A stretch of 39,130 nucleotides of DNA, from the NCBI GenBank assembly GCA_035384605.1, contig DAOOIV010000046.1, positions 1 to 39,130 on the forward strand, in the 5' to 3' direction. How positions within the stretch are numbered: position 1 is the stretch's first letter; each line of letters opens with the position of its first letter. Below, in pieces: positions 24,721 to 33,140 of this stretch. Origin of the DNA: Phycisphaerae bacterium. GTDB taxonomy: Bacteria; Planctomycetota; Phycisphaerae; UBA1845; PWPN01. The translations under genes and the position numbers were made by a program. A model generated the notes under the pieces. The model was not told where the DNA came from. It searched no databases and saw nothing but the letters and a program-made list of their open reading frames with translations.

Positions 24721-25320
24721 ATGAGCGATGAACGACTCCAACAACTGTTGCGACAGGCCGACGCGGCCTTCGGCGGCCCGCGGGTCAGTTCTGCTGACTT
24801 GCCGCTGAGGGTGCGACAGCGGGCGAGGCGGCAGCATCGGGCGAAGGTGTTCGGCACCGCCACAGCAGCGGTTTTGGTGTTGAGCCTGACCACGGCGGCG
24901 TGGGTCAACAGGTACGGCCGGTCCGTCCCCTCGCCGACGCCGATCGTTGCTGACGACGGCTCGAAGCCGGCGTCGGTGGCAGAGTTGCAATCACATATTG
25001 AGCAGCTCAGCGAAGAGATACGGACCGGTTGCCAAGCCGTCCACGAGGTCTTACGGCGACAGGAGGTCGAGCAGCGCCTGGCGGCCTTGCGGAGGCAGGC
25101 GGAGGCGGACCCGCTCAAGGAGATCAATGACCAGATAGACCGGGCCGCGCTAACCATGGTCTATCAAGCCGACCGGATGTATCGCGAGTTGAATCTGCGG
25201 GAATCGGCGATAGCGTCGTACGAACGGACCATCAAGCTTTTCCCCAAGACTCATTGGGCAGAGGTGGCAAAGGACAGACTGGCCGAACTCAAGACGGCCG
25301 GAAACGGAGATGCGATATGA
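24721..25320 (+). CDS. single-pass membrane protein, anti-sigma-like position
   Basis: A 199-residue protein with a short N-terminal cytoplasmic part (~1-42, basic, RVRQRARRQHRAK), one transmembrane helix (~43-62, FGTATAAVLVLSLTTAAWV), then a coiled coil (~80-135) and a TPR-like pair near the end (MYRELNLRESAIASYERTIK). It lacks the Cys/His ZAS motif, so an anti-sigma role rests only on its topology and on following the ECF gene. The C-terminal tail resembles YfgM/YbgF-like tetratrico repeats. Its TGA overlaps the next ATG (ATGA), so translation is coupled. Confidence 0.75.
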   Translation: MSDERLQQLLRQADAAFGGPRVSSADLPLRVRQRARRQHRAKVFGTATAAVLVLSLTTAAWVNRYGRSVPSPTPIVADDGSKPASVAELQSHIEQLSEEIRTGCQAVHEVLRRQEVEQRLAALRRQAEADPLKEINDQIDRAALTMVYQADRMYRELNLRESAIASYERTIKLFPKTHWAEVAKDRLAELKTAGNGDAI

Positions 25321-26861
25321 AAACCGGAACTCTGGAAACAAACGTGGTGATATCACTGTTTGTTGGTGGTCTGGCAGCCTCCGCATGGGGCCAGGCGGTT
25401 CCCAGTCCGTCTATGCATGATCCCGATAGTCCGGTGAATTGCGTCGTCAAGATCGCCTGCGACCCGGCGCTTCTGCCCCTCAACCCGCAATCTGTCGGGG
25501 CACTGCTGGAGAGCAGGTTCGTCGCCGGCGAGGCGCTCAAGCAGACTCTTCCGCCGGAGGCCTTCTTATCCTACACAGTCGAATTCAGACCGTTGCCGGG
25601 GGGAACGATCGCAGCCCCCGTCGGGGTGACGCCGGGCATGCCGATGATGGATGACCCCCTGCCGCAGCCCGGTGGGGTCTTCTTGCCCGCTCCCCCAGGC
25701 AGAGATGGCATGGGTGGCTACGGCGACGAGGGTGGCGGCGGCGAGCGGGCCGGTAGTAGGAGCGGTGGTCCCAGCGGTTCCAACGCCCCGGCCCACGGTG
25801 GTAGATATGGCGGCTATGGCGGCGGTGGCAGGACAGGCCCAGCCGGCGGTCCGTGGGCGGGACCGGAGAAGCCTGACGCACCTTCGGGCGGGACGCCGAT
25901 GCCGGCAGGAGCGGTTCCGGATCGTTCCGTTGCACCGGGAGGACCCCGACCAGGTGGCCGGCCCGTGATGGTCGACATCCCGGAACCCGGCCCCGGGGAG
26001 GGCAGCATCATTGGGCAGATCGAGGTACAAATTGACGGCGCGGAACCCCACCATAACGAGGCGTTTCTGCGAGCGATCTGCGAGCGGCTGCAACAGGCGC
26101 TGTACGGCTTGTGGGAGAGCGAGATGAGTTCGATCGGCCGGCAGCTCGAGATGAGTCGGGATGAACTGCTGCGAGCTGAAAAGAAGCTGCGAGAACTGCA
26201 GGAACGGCGGCGAGACCTGCTTGGGGCCGGACAGGTCGACCTGACACCCGAAGCGGTGATGGATCAGATTCGTCAGCTCGACCGCGAACGCCAGCGAATG
26301 GAAATGGATCTGCTCGGACAGCAGGCTCGCCTCAAGGCCGTCCAGCAGCAGATCCAGGCAACCAGTGAGCGGAGCCTGGCGAGCCCGGGCGGCGATGAAA
26401 TGATCAAGCCGCTCCAAGCCAAGCTCGAGGTGTTGAGGAACGAACTGAAACGAGTGGAGGAGATGAATCAGCGGGGCATGGTTCCCGGAGGGGACGTCGA
26501 GAAGGCCCGTGTGGCCGTGTTGGAGGCGGAAGTCCAACTGGTTGAGGCCCGGCGCAAGGCGGCCGAAGTCGGCGGGGTCGAGGTCCTCGGCAAGCTCAAC
26601 ACGGAACTGGCGATGTTGTCTGTGAACGTCGCAGAAACCGAGGCTCGTCTCACGTCCCTCCGCGAACAGATCGAGAAGGCCAGGCAGCTTGTGGGCGTAG
26701 TGGACGAATATGAAATGAGAGTCCTGATGGAGATGCCCCACGCCAGGCGGGCCTACGAGTCGAGCAAACTCCGTGTCGAAGAACTGGAGCAGCGAATCCG
26801 CACGGCCGTGGCCCCCACGGTGACGGTCATCGGTGGTGCAACCTCGAAGCCGGCGAAGTGA
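25317..26861 (+). CDS. exported Gly/Pro-rich coiled-coil protein
   Basis: ATG 25317 overlaps the previous stop and has GGAG ~8 nt upstream; the open frame extends to 25254. The 514-residue product has a signal peptide (about 1-26, ending SAWGQA), a small N-terminal domain (~35-90), a Gly/Pro/Arg low-complexity stretch (~95-225), then long coiled coils (~245-500) with heptads such as ELLRAEKKLRELQERRRDLL and AVLEAEVQLVEARRKAAEV. The coiled-coil part resembles the helical hairpin of efflux adaptor proteins, but no barrel or lipoyl domain is evident. I do not recognise a family. Confidence 0.78.
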   Translation: MKTGTLETNVVISLFVGGLAASAWGQAVPSPSMHDPDSPVNCVVKIACDPALLPLNPQSVGALLESRFVAGEALKQTLPPEAFLSYTVEFRPLPGGTIAAPVGVTPGMPMMDDPLPQPGGVFLPAPPGRDGMGGYGDEGGGGERAGSRSGGPSGSNAPAHGGRYGGYGGGGRTGPAGGPWAGPEKPDAPSGGTPMPAGAVPDRSVAPGGPRPGGRPVMVDIPEPGPGEGSIIGQIEVQIDGAEPHHNEAFLRAICERLQQALYGLWESEMSSIGRQLEMSRDELLRAEKKLRELQERRRDLLGAGQVDLTPEAVMDQIRQLDRERQRMEMDLLGQQARLKAVQQQIQATSERSLASPGGDEMIKPLQAKLEVLRNELKRVEEMNQRGMVPGGDVEKARVAVLEAEVQLVEARRKAAEVGGVEVLGKLNTELAMLSVNVAETEARLTSLREQIEKARQLVGVVDEYEMRVLMEMPHARRAYESSKLRVEELEQRIRTAVAPTVTVIGGATSKPAK

Positions 26862-26898
26862 GGAGTGGTCAGTCCTCAGTCTTCAGTTGTCAGCCGAT

Positions 26899-27037
26899 GG
26901 TAGAGCATCGAGCCCGCCCCGCCCTGGTCCGCTGTGGCGACCGCAGGCAGGGTCCCCTCTGCGACCGAAACCCGCCAATGACTCCGCGCCGATCGGCAGG
27001 TCTCCGCCGCCTTCAGCGGCTACGACCGTGCTCTACC
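26899..27037. repeat. nested palindromic element, copy 4 (reversed)
   Basis: The outer inverted repeats are GGTAGAGCA (26899-26907) and TGCTCTACC (27029-27037). The right arm, read in reverse complement, matches the left arms of the copies at 8739 and 29489 (AGCACGGTCGT, then a GC hairpin, then AGACCTGCCG). It begins 38 nt after the coiled-coil gene stop and ends 12 nt before the DUF5615 stop. Confidence 0.65.
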
Positions 27038-27048
27038 TGCTGAGAGGT

Positions 27049-27402
27049 TCATCGATAATCGGCAAGCCAGATCATCCGATCAGCAAGCTGTTCACCTTGG
27101 AGTGTTCCCACGAGCCGAAGGGTGCGCCTCCATAACTGCGAAAACGGGAGCCGCTCGCTGACAATAAGTCGCGAGAAGTGCCTGTCCTCTTCGATCGCCC
27201 TCCGCGCCAAAGGCACGAAGTCGCGGATGTTGAATGTCAGCAGGGCCTGTCCGTTAGCTGCACAATACTCAAAATGATCGGCATCGGGTATCGACAGACG
27301 TCCGAGCTCGACGGCGCTTACTGCATCGTAGCCGCGTTCACGCAATACCGCACCGAGCAAGGGACGAACATCCTCGTCCAGCCAAATCCGGATGAGGCTC
27401 AT
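27049..27402 (-). CDS. DUF5615 PIN-like protein, putative toxin
   Basis: A 117-residue protein starting SLIRIWLDEDVRPLLGAVL, where the two acidic residues of the first PIN motif are visible. It has FNIRDFVPLA further on, typical of DUF5615, a PIN-like nuclease family usually paired with DUF433. ATG 27402 shares one base with the DUF433 stop (TGATG), so the pair is translationally coupled. The frame extends 7 codons upstream, which would overlap DUF433 more. Expected role: ribonuclease toxin restrained by its partner, from known family associations. Confidence 0.85.
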   Translation of the reverse strand: MSLIRIWLDEDVRPLLGAVLRERGYDAVSAVELGRLSIPDADHFEYCAANGQALLTFNIRDFVPLARRAIEEDRHFSRLIVSERLPFSQLWRRTLRLVGTLQGEQLADRMIWLADYR

Positions 27403-27773
27403 CACATTTCCTCTCGCCAACACGCCTCGGTGTTATCCTCCATCTCGGCTTCCAGTTCAGCCTGGTGATCGTAGTAGTAGCTCAACGCGTCGTACACAGC
27501 GGGCAGGGAGAGTTGTGGGAACTCCCTAAGGCGGACCGCCTTTTTGCGGGCCGCAACCCAAGCGTACTGCGATCCAGAAACATGCGCGCAAAATGCGCAC
27601 CAGTCGCGGCGGAAGGGACTAACCAGTTCCTCTGGTGACATACCCTGTTTCAGTACGTACTGGACCAGGGACCGGACCGGGAATTTCGTTCCAGCGACCA
27701 CGGGCGAACCGCCCGCCATATCTGGACGTCGGGAGGCGTACGGATGGTCAACTCGGTGTGTAGGCGAACCCAT
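27402..27773 (-). CDS. DUF433 putative antitoxin carrying an in-frame 31-codon insertion
   Basis: DUF433 proteins are small winged-helix-like antitoxins encoded with DUF5615 or PIN toxins. Here THRVDHPYASRRPDMAGGSP, VVAGTKFPVRSLVQYVLKQG and MSPEELVSPF at the N-side, and FPQLSLPAVYDALSYYYDHQ at the C-side, are the family's normal sequence. Between them ~31 extra residues (RRDWCAFCAHVSGSQYAW, then VAARKKAVRLREF) are encoded by a dispersed element (27522-27614). Removing it restores a continuous EELVSPFPQLSLP. ATG 27773 follows GGAGG by 9 nt. The 123-residue product may have altered toxin binding or DNA binding. Confidence 0.85.
   Translation of the reverse strand: MGSPTHRVDHPYASRRPDMAGGSPVVAGTKFPVRSLVQYVLKQGMSPEELVSPFRRDWCAFCAHVSGSQYAWVAARKKAVRLREFPQLSLPAVYDALSYYYDHQAELEAEMEDNTEACWREEM
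27522..27614 (-). repeat. small dispersed element, copy B, inside the DUF433 gene
   Basis: The 93 bp (31 codons) have GGAA at 27518-27521 and again at 27611-27614, so the insertion could have duplicated 4 bp. Because copy A also has GGAA on its left side, that tetranucleotide might belong to the element instead. The core matches 20681-20748 at 65 of 68 bases. Confidence 0.82.
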
Positions 27774-27995
27774 ACTCACGTGCCTCCAACAGGCCCCAAT
27801 GGTCCGGTGCTGCATAATAGCATGTGTGAAGCACCTTTGCCGTGGTCAGGGGTTGACCGGTTCGGGCTCTTGCCCGACTTGGCTCGCCGGGATAGGTTGG
27901 CCGGTACGGAGAGCGGTGGCTGGCCGTGATTGGCCAGCAGTGGCTGGGGCCGGTCCAGGAACAGGGTTGATCACCCTTTAAGGCGAGGTGAAGCC

Positions 27996-29492
27996 ATGGC
28001 AACGATCAGCGGATTGCTCCCTGAGGTGCAGGCCTTTCTGTTGCAGGATCCGATTCCGATGTTCGTCGGCGGGCGGTGGATTGAGGCAGCCGACGGCGGC
28101 GTCCTGCAGACAATCGATCCCGGCGACGGCTCACCCTTGGCAACTGTGGCCGAGGGCAAGGCGGCCGACGTCGACAAGGCTGTCCAGGCGGCTCGCGAGG
28201 CGTTCCGCAAGAGCGGTTGGGCCACGATGCCGGCCAACGAGCGGGCCGTGTTTCTGCATCGACTGGCCGACCTGGTAGACCAGAATCGGGCAACGCTCGC
28301 CCAACTTGAATCGCTTGATGTCGGCAAGCCCCTGTCGCAGGCGGCGGGTTTCGACGTGCCTAACGTTGCTCAGACGCTTCGCTGGTACGCCGATCTGATG
28401 GTTCGCACGCGGCGAAGCGAGCTGATTGCCGTCTCCGGCTTTGAGGCCCGACAAGTGCGGTTTCCCTACGGTGTGGCGGCGTTTATCTTGCCGTGGAACT
28501 TTCCGCTGCTGCTGGTGGGGTGGAACCTTTCGCCAGCGCTGGCGGCGGGCAACACAGCGGTGATCAAGCCGGCCGAGGACACACCGCTGAGCACGTTGTA
28601 CTTCTGCAAGCTCGTCGAGCAGGCGGGTATCCCCGCGGGGGTCGTGAACGTGGTTCCGGGCTACGGCCACACGGCCGGCAAAGCCCTGGCCGAGCACCCG
28701 GGTATCAACCGCATGGGCTTCACGGGCTCGCCCGAGGTGGGCCGCCTGATCGCCTCCGCTTGCGGCAACAACCTCGTTCCCGTCAAGCTTGAACTGGGTG
28801 GGAAGGGGGCTGCCGTGGTGTTTGACGATGTGGATCCGGCTGTTGTCGCTCAGAAACTGGTCGCGGCCGTGACCCTCAACACCGGCCAGGTCTGCTGCAC
28901 CGCCACACGGTGGCTGATCCACGAGAAGATCTGGAACCCGTTCGTGAAGATCGCTCGCGAGGCCATGCAGCAGATCAAGATCGGCCACGGCCTGGCTCCG
29001 TCAACCCAGATGGGCCCGGCGGTCAGCGAGAAGCAGCGGCAACGGATTCTCGGATACCTCGAAAAGGGCAAGGCCCAAGGAGCGGAGTTCGTTCTCTCTG
29101 GCGGACCAGCGACGGTTACCGAGCACCCTGAGGGCTTCTATGTCAAGCCATGCATGCTCACCGGTGATCCAGATAACGTCTGTGCTCGCGAAGAGATCTT
29201 CGGCCCCGTTTCGTTCCTGATGAAGTTCAGCGAAGAGGAGGAGGCCGTCGAGCTGGTCAATCGGTCCAATTATGGTCTGGCCAACAGCGTCTGGTCCGCT
29301 GACCTGAAGCGGGCCAATCGCGTGGCCGAGGCCTTGGTCGCGGGCAACAGTTGGATCAATGGTCACAATCTGTTTCCGCACGGCGTGCCCTATGCAGGCT
29401 GCAACCTCTCCGGTTGTGGCGGGGGCGTGCTGGGACCCGAGACCCTGTTCGATTATCTGCGGCCGCAGTCGGTGGTGCGGGCGCTGTCGTAG
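27996..29492 (+). CDS. NAD(P)-dependent aldehyde dehydrogenase
   Basis: A 498-residue ALDH-superfamily enzyme, normal length, oxidising an aldehyde to a carboxylate in the cytoplasm. It shows the cofactor motif LPWNFPLLLVGWNLSPALAA with NTAVIKPAE, FTGSPEVG (~242-249), the general base Glu266 in LELGGK, and the nucleophile Cys300 in NTGQVCCTATR. The sequence is closest in feel to betaine-aldehyde or gamma-aminobutyraldehyde dehydrogenases, but the substrate is not readable. ATG 27996 follows GAGGTG by 6 nt; the open frame extends to 27930. The stop codon TAG lies inside the first bases of a palindromic element. Confidence 0.94.
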   Translation: MATISGLLPEVQAFLLQDPIPMFVGGRWIEAADGGVLQTIDPGDGSPLATVAEGKAADVDKAVQAAREAFRKSGWATMPANERAVFLHRLADLVDQNRATLAQLESLDVGKPLSQAAGFDVPNVAQTLRWYADLMVRTRRSELIAVSGFEARQVRFPYGVAAFILPWNFPLLLVGWNLSPALAAGNTAVIKPAEDTPLSTLYFCKLVEQAGIPAGVVNVVPGYGHTAGKALAEHPGINRMGFTGSPEVGRLIASACGNNLVPVKLELGGKGAAVVFDDVDPAVVAQKLVAAVTLNTGQVCCTATRWLIHEKIWNPFVKIAREAMQQIKIGHGLAPSTQMGPAVSEKQRQRILGYLEKGKAQGAEFVLSGGPATVTEHPEGFYVKPCMLTGDPDNVCAREEIFGPVSFLMKFSEEEEAVELVNRSNYGLANSVWSADLKRANRVAEALVAGNSWINGHNLFPHGVPYAGCNLSGCGGGVLGPETLFDYLRPQSVVRALS

Positions 29493-29614
29493 GGCACGGT
29501 CGTGGCGGCCGAAGGCCGCAAGACCTGCCGCTATTAGGGGAAGCGGTCAGCGGTCGGCTTTCAGCAAGAAGAATCGGCAGGTCTCAGGGCTTTCGCCCCT
29601 TCGACCTGCCCCAC
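29489..29614. repeat. nested palindromic element, copy 2
   Basis: Outer GTAGGGCA (29489-29496, containing the ALDH stop codon TAG at 29490-29492) faces TGCCCCAC (29607-29614). The inner pair is AGACCTGCCG (29521-29530) and CGGCAGGTCT (29575-29584). It ends 11 nt before the next gene start. Confidence 0.75.
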
Positions 29615-29625
29615 CCGGCTGCGAT

Positions 29626-30378
29626 ATGGACAAGACACCCCCATCGCGCTACCAGCGATTCCTCCGATGGGCGGCTGCGCGCAGACTGGTCATCCCGCGC
29701 GATACGCGTGTTGATCCCTCGCTTTTGTCAGAGGAGCGGTTTCCCGTTTCCTGTCCAAAGTGCGAATACCTTCTGCGTGGTCTTCCAGACGGCCGATGTC
29801 CCGAGTGCGGGCGTGAATTCGATCACGGCAAGCTGCTGGTGGAGCAGTACGTCGGGGAAGCCGGTAAACGATCGCACCCCGTAACGTCCAAGTGGACCTT
29901 TCGCATGTGGCTTGCAGGAGCACTCCTGTTAGTCTGCGGTGGCATGTTGCCCAGCTTGATGCAGTGGGTTGAGCAGCGGGCTGCCGGCCTCAGACAGACA
30001 CCCGGTTCCGACAGACTGCTGCGAGCATGTGTCTTCACGATGATTGGAGCACAGCTTGTGGGGCTCAGCTTGTTGGCGGTCGCCTTCGTGCTCGATCTTC
30101 GTCTGGCAATAGTATCGCGGCGCAAGCGAAGACAGATTCTCGACGCCATCGATCGGAATCAGCCTGGATTCGTGGAGGCGCAGCGCGCAATCTGGGTGAC
30201 GCCGGCTCTGCTGCTCGGATTGGGCGCCGCTTTCGGCACGTGGTACCTGTTGTTGCCCGTCTTCGGACAGTCGGGCACCGCGATGCATCCTCTGCACCTG
30301 GTTCTGTCGATTGTTATCGGTTGCGGCACTACAATTGGGATTGTCCTGGCTGCCGGATGCGTTCGCGGCCGCAAGTAG
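29626..30378 (+). CDS. zinc-ribbon membrane protein of unknown function
   Basis: A 250-residue protein. Residues ~43-64 hold a zinc ribbon CPKCEYLLRGLPDGRCPECG, a signature seen again and again in planctomycete membrane proteins of unknown role. Four membrane helices follow (about 87-106, 132-158, 186-207, 218-245). ATG 29626 is the first Met with family-like sequence; no good ribosome site precedes it because the palindromic element ends 11 nt upstream. The zinc ribbon would face the cytoplasm. No functional link with the flanking oxidoreductases is evident. Confidence 0.82.
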   Translation: MDKTPPSRYQRFLRWAAARRLVIPRDTRVDPSLLSEERFPVSCPKCEYLLRGLPDGRCPECGREFDHGKLLVEQYVGEAGKRSHPVTSKWTFRMWLAGALLLVCGGMLPSLMQWVEQRAAGLRQTPGSDRLLRACVFTMIGAQLVGLSLLAVAFVLDLRLAIVSRRKRRQILDAIDRNQPGFVEAQRAIWVTPALLLGLGAAFGTWYLLLPVFGQSGTAMHPLHLVLSIVIGCGTTIGIVLAAGCVRGRK

Positions 30379-30380
30379 TA

Positions 30381-30420
30381 CGGCAGGTCTCAGGGCTTTC
30401 GCCCCTTCGACCTGCCCTAC
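30381..30420. repeat. nested palindromic element, right half (copy 3)
   Basis: CGGCAGGTCT (30381-30390) and TGCCCTAC (30413-30420) enclose the same spacer as the right arm of the 29489 copy (CAGGGCTTTCGCCCCTTCGA). It starts 2 nt after a stop codon. A shorter echo (CTTCGATCTGCCCCACCCGG) follows at about 30427-30446. Confidence 0.7.
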
Positions 30421-30477
30421 CCGACTCTTCGATCTGCCCCACCCGGCCGGGATCTCTGATCCCGATGGAGGGATTCG

Positions 30478-31029
30478 ATGGACGTTCATGATGCGATTCG
30501 ACGGCGAAGAAGCGTGCGGGCCTATTTGCCCAAGCCGATTCCCGACGACGTGATGGAGCGGCTGAAGCAGGCGATCCGTTTCGCCCCCTCGGCGTGCAAC
30601 TACCAGCCGTGGCATTTCATCATCGTCAAGGACGCCCATCTGCGGGAGGAGATCGTTCGCCAGTCGCACAAGCAGAAATGGATGCTCGATGCCCCTGTTT
30701 TCGTTGTTGCTTGCGGCTTCCCGCTTCAGGCCTACAAGGCCATGGGCGGCTACGGCAACAGCGCCGACGTGGACGTGGCTATCGCCCTGGATCACCTGAC
30801 GCTCGCGGCCGTGAGCGAGGGGCTGGGTACCTGTTGGATCGGGGCGTTTGACGAGGCCAGCGTCAAGAAGCTGCTGGATATACCTGCGCAGGCCAAGGTG
30901 GTGGCGATGATCACGTTGGGCTACCCGGCGTCGCCGAATCTCAATTACCCGCTGGACGAATCCTGCCGCAAGCCGGTGTCAGAGATCTTCAGTCTGGATC
31001 GGTACCCGGCCGGAAGCCGGACGTTCTGA
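30478..31029 (+). CDS. nitroreductase-family FMN oxidoreductase
   Basis: A 183-residue protein, typical of the short nitroreductase family, which uses FMN and NAD(P)H to reduce nitro groups, quinones or flavins. Family marks are the N-terminal AIRRRRSVRAY with FMN-phosphate-binding arginines, APSACNYQPWHFIIV, and the Gly-rich EGLGTCWIGAF near residue 120 that closes the flavin site. ATG 30478 follows GGAGG by 6 nt. It converges on the small symporter-associated gene. Physiological substrate is unknown. Confidence 0.92.
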   Translation: MDVHDAIRRRRSVRAYLPKPIPDDVMERLKQAIRFAPSACNYQPWHFIIVKDAHLREEIVRQSHKQKWMLDAPVFVVACGFPLQAYKAMGGYGNSADVDVAIALDHLTLAAVSEGLGTCWIGAFDEASVKKLLDIPAQAKVVAMITLGYPASPNLNYPLDESCRKPVSEIFSLDRYPAGSRTF

Positions 31030-31183
31030 GAACGAGCTGGAACTGGGGCACGGCGCATTGGGGATTGCAGATTGAGAATGGCACAAGGCCAGCGGCCTCG
31101 GCCGAAACAGAGGCGGTTCCTGCCACGAAGAACAGTGCGTCCCCAACGCCCGCCCACGGCCAAGCGCGAGGCCGATCTCCCGC

Positions 31184-31336
31184 TTATGATTCGCCCTCCG
31201 TCGATTTCACCGATCCGAGATGTCTGAGCATCGTCCGGATGTCGGTGACGCCTTTGATAGCCACGTAGACGGTGACGGTGGAATACCAGGTGACGACGGC
31301 CGCGGTCAGCAGCCACCAGAACCAGTGTTCTCTCAT
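31184..31336 (-). CDS. small membrane protein paired with the symporter
   Basis: This 50-residue frame starts 6 nt after the symporter stop, with GGGGAG inside the symporter's last codons as ribosome site. It reads MREHWFWWLLTAAVVTWYST at the start, a single hydrophobic helix (~5-28), then a short cytoplasmic tail ending STEGES. Length, spacing and topology fit the small accessory subunits encoded next to several sodium/solute symporters. It is easily missed because of its size. I infer a stabilising or regulatory subunit; no catalytic residue is expected. Confidence 0.72.
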   Translation of the reverse strand: MREHWFWWLLTAAVVTWYSTVTVYVAIKGVTDIRTMLRHLGSVKSTEGES

Positions 31337-31342
31337 GACGAT

Positions 31343-32845
31343 TTACTCCCCGGCCCCCGACGTAACCGTGCCTCGGGGCTTCAGCAGCGAACCGATGATC
31401 ATTGCCGCCCCCGCAGTCGCGTACGTCATCGCGCCCAGCACATATTGCCACTCGTCGCAAAACGGCTTGTACCGGTCCGTTTGTTGGAGGACCAGCAATG
31501 TGATGGGCACGATGGCCCCTACGACAATGGCCGCCATGGCTCCCCAACTGTTGGCCCGCTTCCAATAGCAGCACGCAATCAGCAGGACGGACATACTGGA
31601 CAGGTAGATACTCCCCGTGACCGTCAGGTAAGTCCACACGTCTCCCTTGAGGTCGTAATAGAGTCCGAAGAAGAACAGAAACACGCCGATGGAGGCGATG
31701 ATTGCACGATTAATGAGAATACCTTTCCGCTCCGTCCAGTTGCGGCGGAAGGGAGCCAGAATATCGTTGTAGATCACGCCGCCCCACGTCAGCATGTAGG
31801 CCGAGTCGGTGGACATGTCCGCGGCGAGCATGGCGGCTACCAAAAGGCCCATGAGTCCCCATGGCACGGCAGTGCTGAGATATCGCGGCATGGCCAGAAG
31901 AGATCGGCGAACCTGGTCGACTTCGGGAAAGATCCCCGCCAACTGGTCCGGGGCCATGATGGAGAGGGCGGCGATTCCCCAGATCGCCGGGATGAGGAAT
32001 CGACAGACGAAGAAAAAGCTCGTGTGGGTGTAGATGCGGCGGCCGGTACGGGTGTCCTTCGCGGCCAGGAGTCGTTGGATGATGGTCTGCCAGGTCAGGA
32101 CGGCGGCCAGGTTGACAACGCCGTTGTACACTACGTAGTCGATGCCCATCTTGGGGTGCACGAGCGGGTTGAAGCCGCCGGCACCGTAGTGCGTGTTGAC
32201 CGTCTCAACCAGTTTGCTCCAGCCGACGTTGTGAAGGGTGAGCAGGGTGACGATCAGGAGGCCCGCGCTCATCACGATGAACTGTAGGAAGTCGGTAACC
32301 AGCACCGAGAGCATGCCTCCGAGTATCGTATAGATGGCAACGGCGGCCAGCAACATGCCCATCATCGGCACAAGGTGGCGTACTTCGAGCCCGCAGACCT
32401 GGACCAGGAAGTCGCCGCCCATTCGCAGGAACACGCCCATATTGAGCAAACCGCCCAGCACGATGACAACGCCGCTGAGCCAGCGGACGCGGGAGCCGTA
32501 GCGGTTCTGGAATAATTCCGGGATGGTGATCACGCCGGCGTCCCGCAGCGGCTTGATGCAGAAGCCGGTCAGGCCGACCAGCAGCATGGCCGCAGCGTAC
32601 AGAATGCCCGGCGTTGCTCCGGCAAAGCCCGCCTCGTAGCCGAGCTGGGCGGTGTACATGCACGTCACGATGCCGAATTCGGTCGCGGCCAGCGAAGCGA
32701 TGCCGAGATAGAGATTCATCTCTCGCCCGGCGACCAAAAAGTGTTCCACCTTGCCGACGTACCTGCGGACGGCGATGCCTGCCGCCATTGTCGCGAGCAG
32801 ATACACGCCGACAATGCTTCCGTCAATCCAAGTGAAGTTGCTCAT
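31343..32845 (-). CDS. sodium:solute symporter (SSS family)
   Basis: A 500-residue membrane protein with ~13 helices. Family features are the N-terminal VGKVEHFLVAGREMN segment, the LGIASLAATEFGIVTCMYTA helix, GGMLSVLVTDFLQFIVMSAG (the SSS signature region, with Asp), and later MLAADMSTDSAYMLTWGG with the sodium-site Ser/Thr. Transport is sodium-driven; the solute could be a sugar, an organic acid or an amino acid and is not readable. I chose ATG 32845 for MSNFTWIDGSIVGVYL; the frame extends 69 codons upstream without family sequence, and the ribosome site is weak. The small gene downstream overlaps its regulation. Confidence 0.92.
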   Translation of the reverse strand: MSNFTWIDGSIVGVYLLATMAAGIAVRRYVGKVEHFLVAGREMNLYLGIASLAATEFGIVTCMYTAQLGYEAGFAGATPGILYAAAMLLVGLTGFCIKPLRDAGVITIPELFQNRYGSRVRWLSGVVIVLGGLLNMGVFLRMGGDFLVQVCGLEVRHLVPMMGMLLAAVAIYTILGGMLSVLVTDFLQFIVMSAGLLIVTLLTLHNVGWSKLVETVNTHYGAGGFNPLVHPKMGIDYVVYNGVVNLAAVLTWQTIIQRLLAAKDTRTGRRIYTHTSFFFVCRFLIPAIWGIAALSIMAPDQLAGIFPEVDQVRRSLLAMPRYLSTAVPWGLMGLLVAAMLAADMSTDSAYMLTWGGVIYNDILAPFRRNWTERKGILINRAIIASIGVFLFFFGLYYDLKGDVWTYLTVTGSIYLSSMSVLLIACCYWKRANSWGAMAAIVVGAIVPITLLVLQQTDRYKPFCDEWQYVLGAMTYATAGAAMIIGSLLKPRGTVTSGAGE

Positions 32846-33140
32846 GCTCGTGCTCTTGAACCAGGGGTTCACAAACGGTCGGGCAGAATCATAGCAGAAA
32901 AACGGTTTGCCGCCATACCCCCGTGGTTCTCGGTCGCCGGCGGTCGCCGGTTCGCCGATCAGCCGGCGCGGGCCGGCCGAGGGCCGTGTTTTCTTGCCTT
33001 CCAGATATGCTTTCGGAGATCCGGCGGGCACGTCGGCAAGAGGTCGCGGCATCCGGATCGCCGGGTGAGTAGTCGTTGCGCGGATCCGAGCAGGGGCGGT
33101 TTGACGCGCCGGGGATCGGCTACCCGCAGCCGGACCGGGA

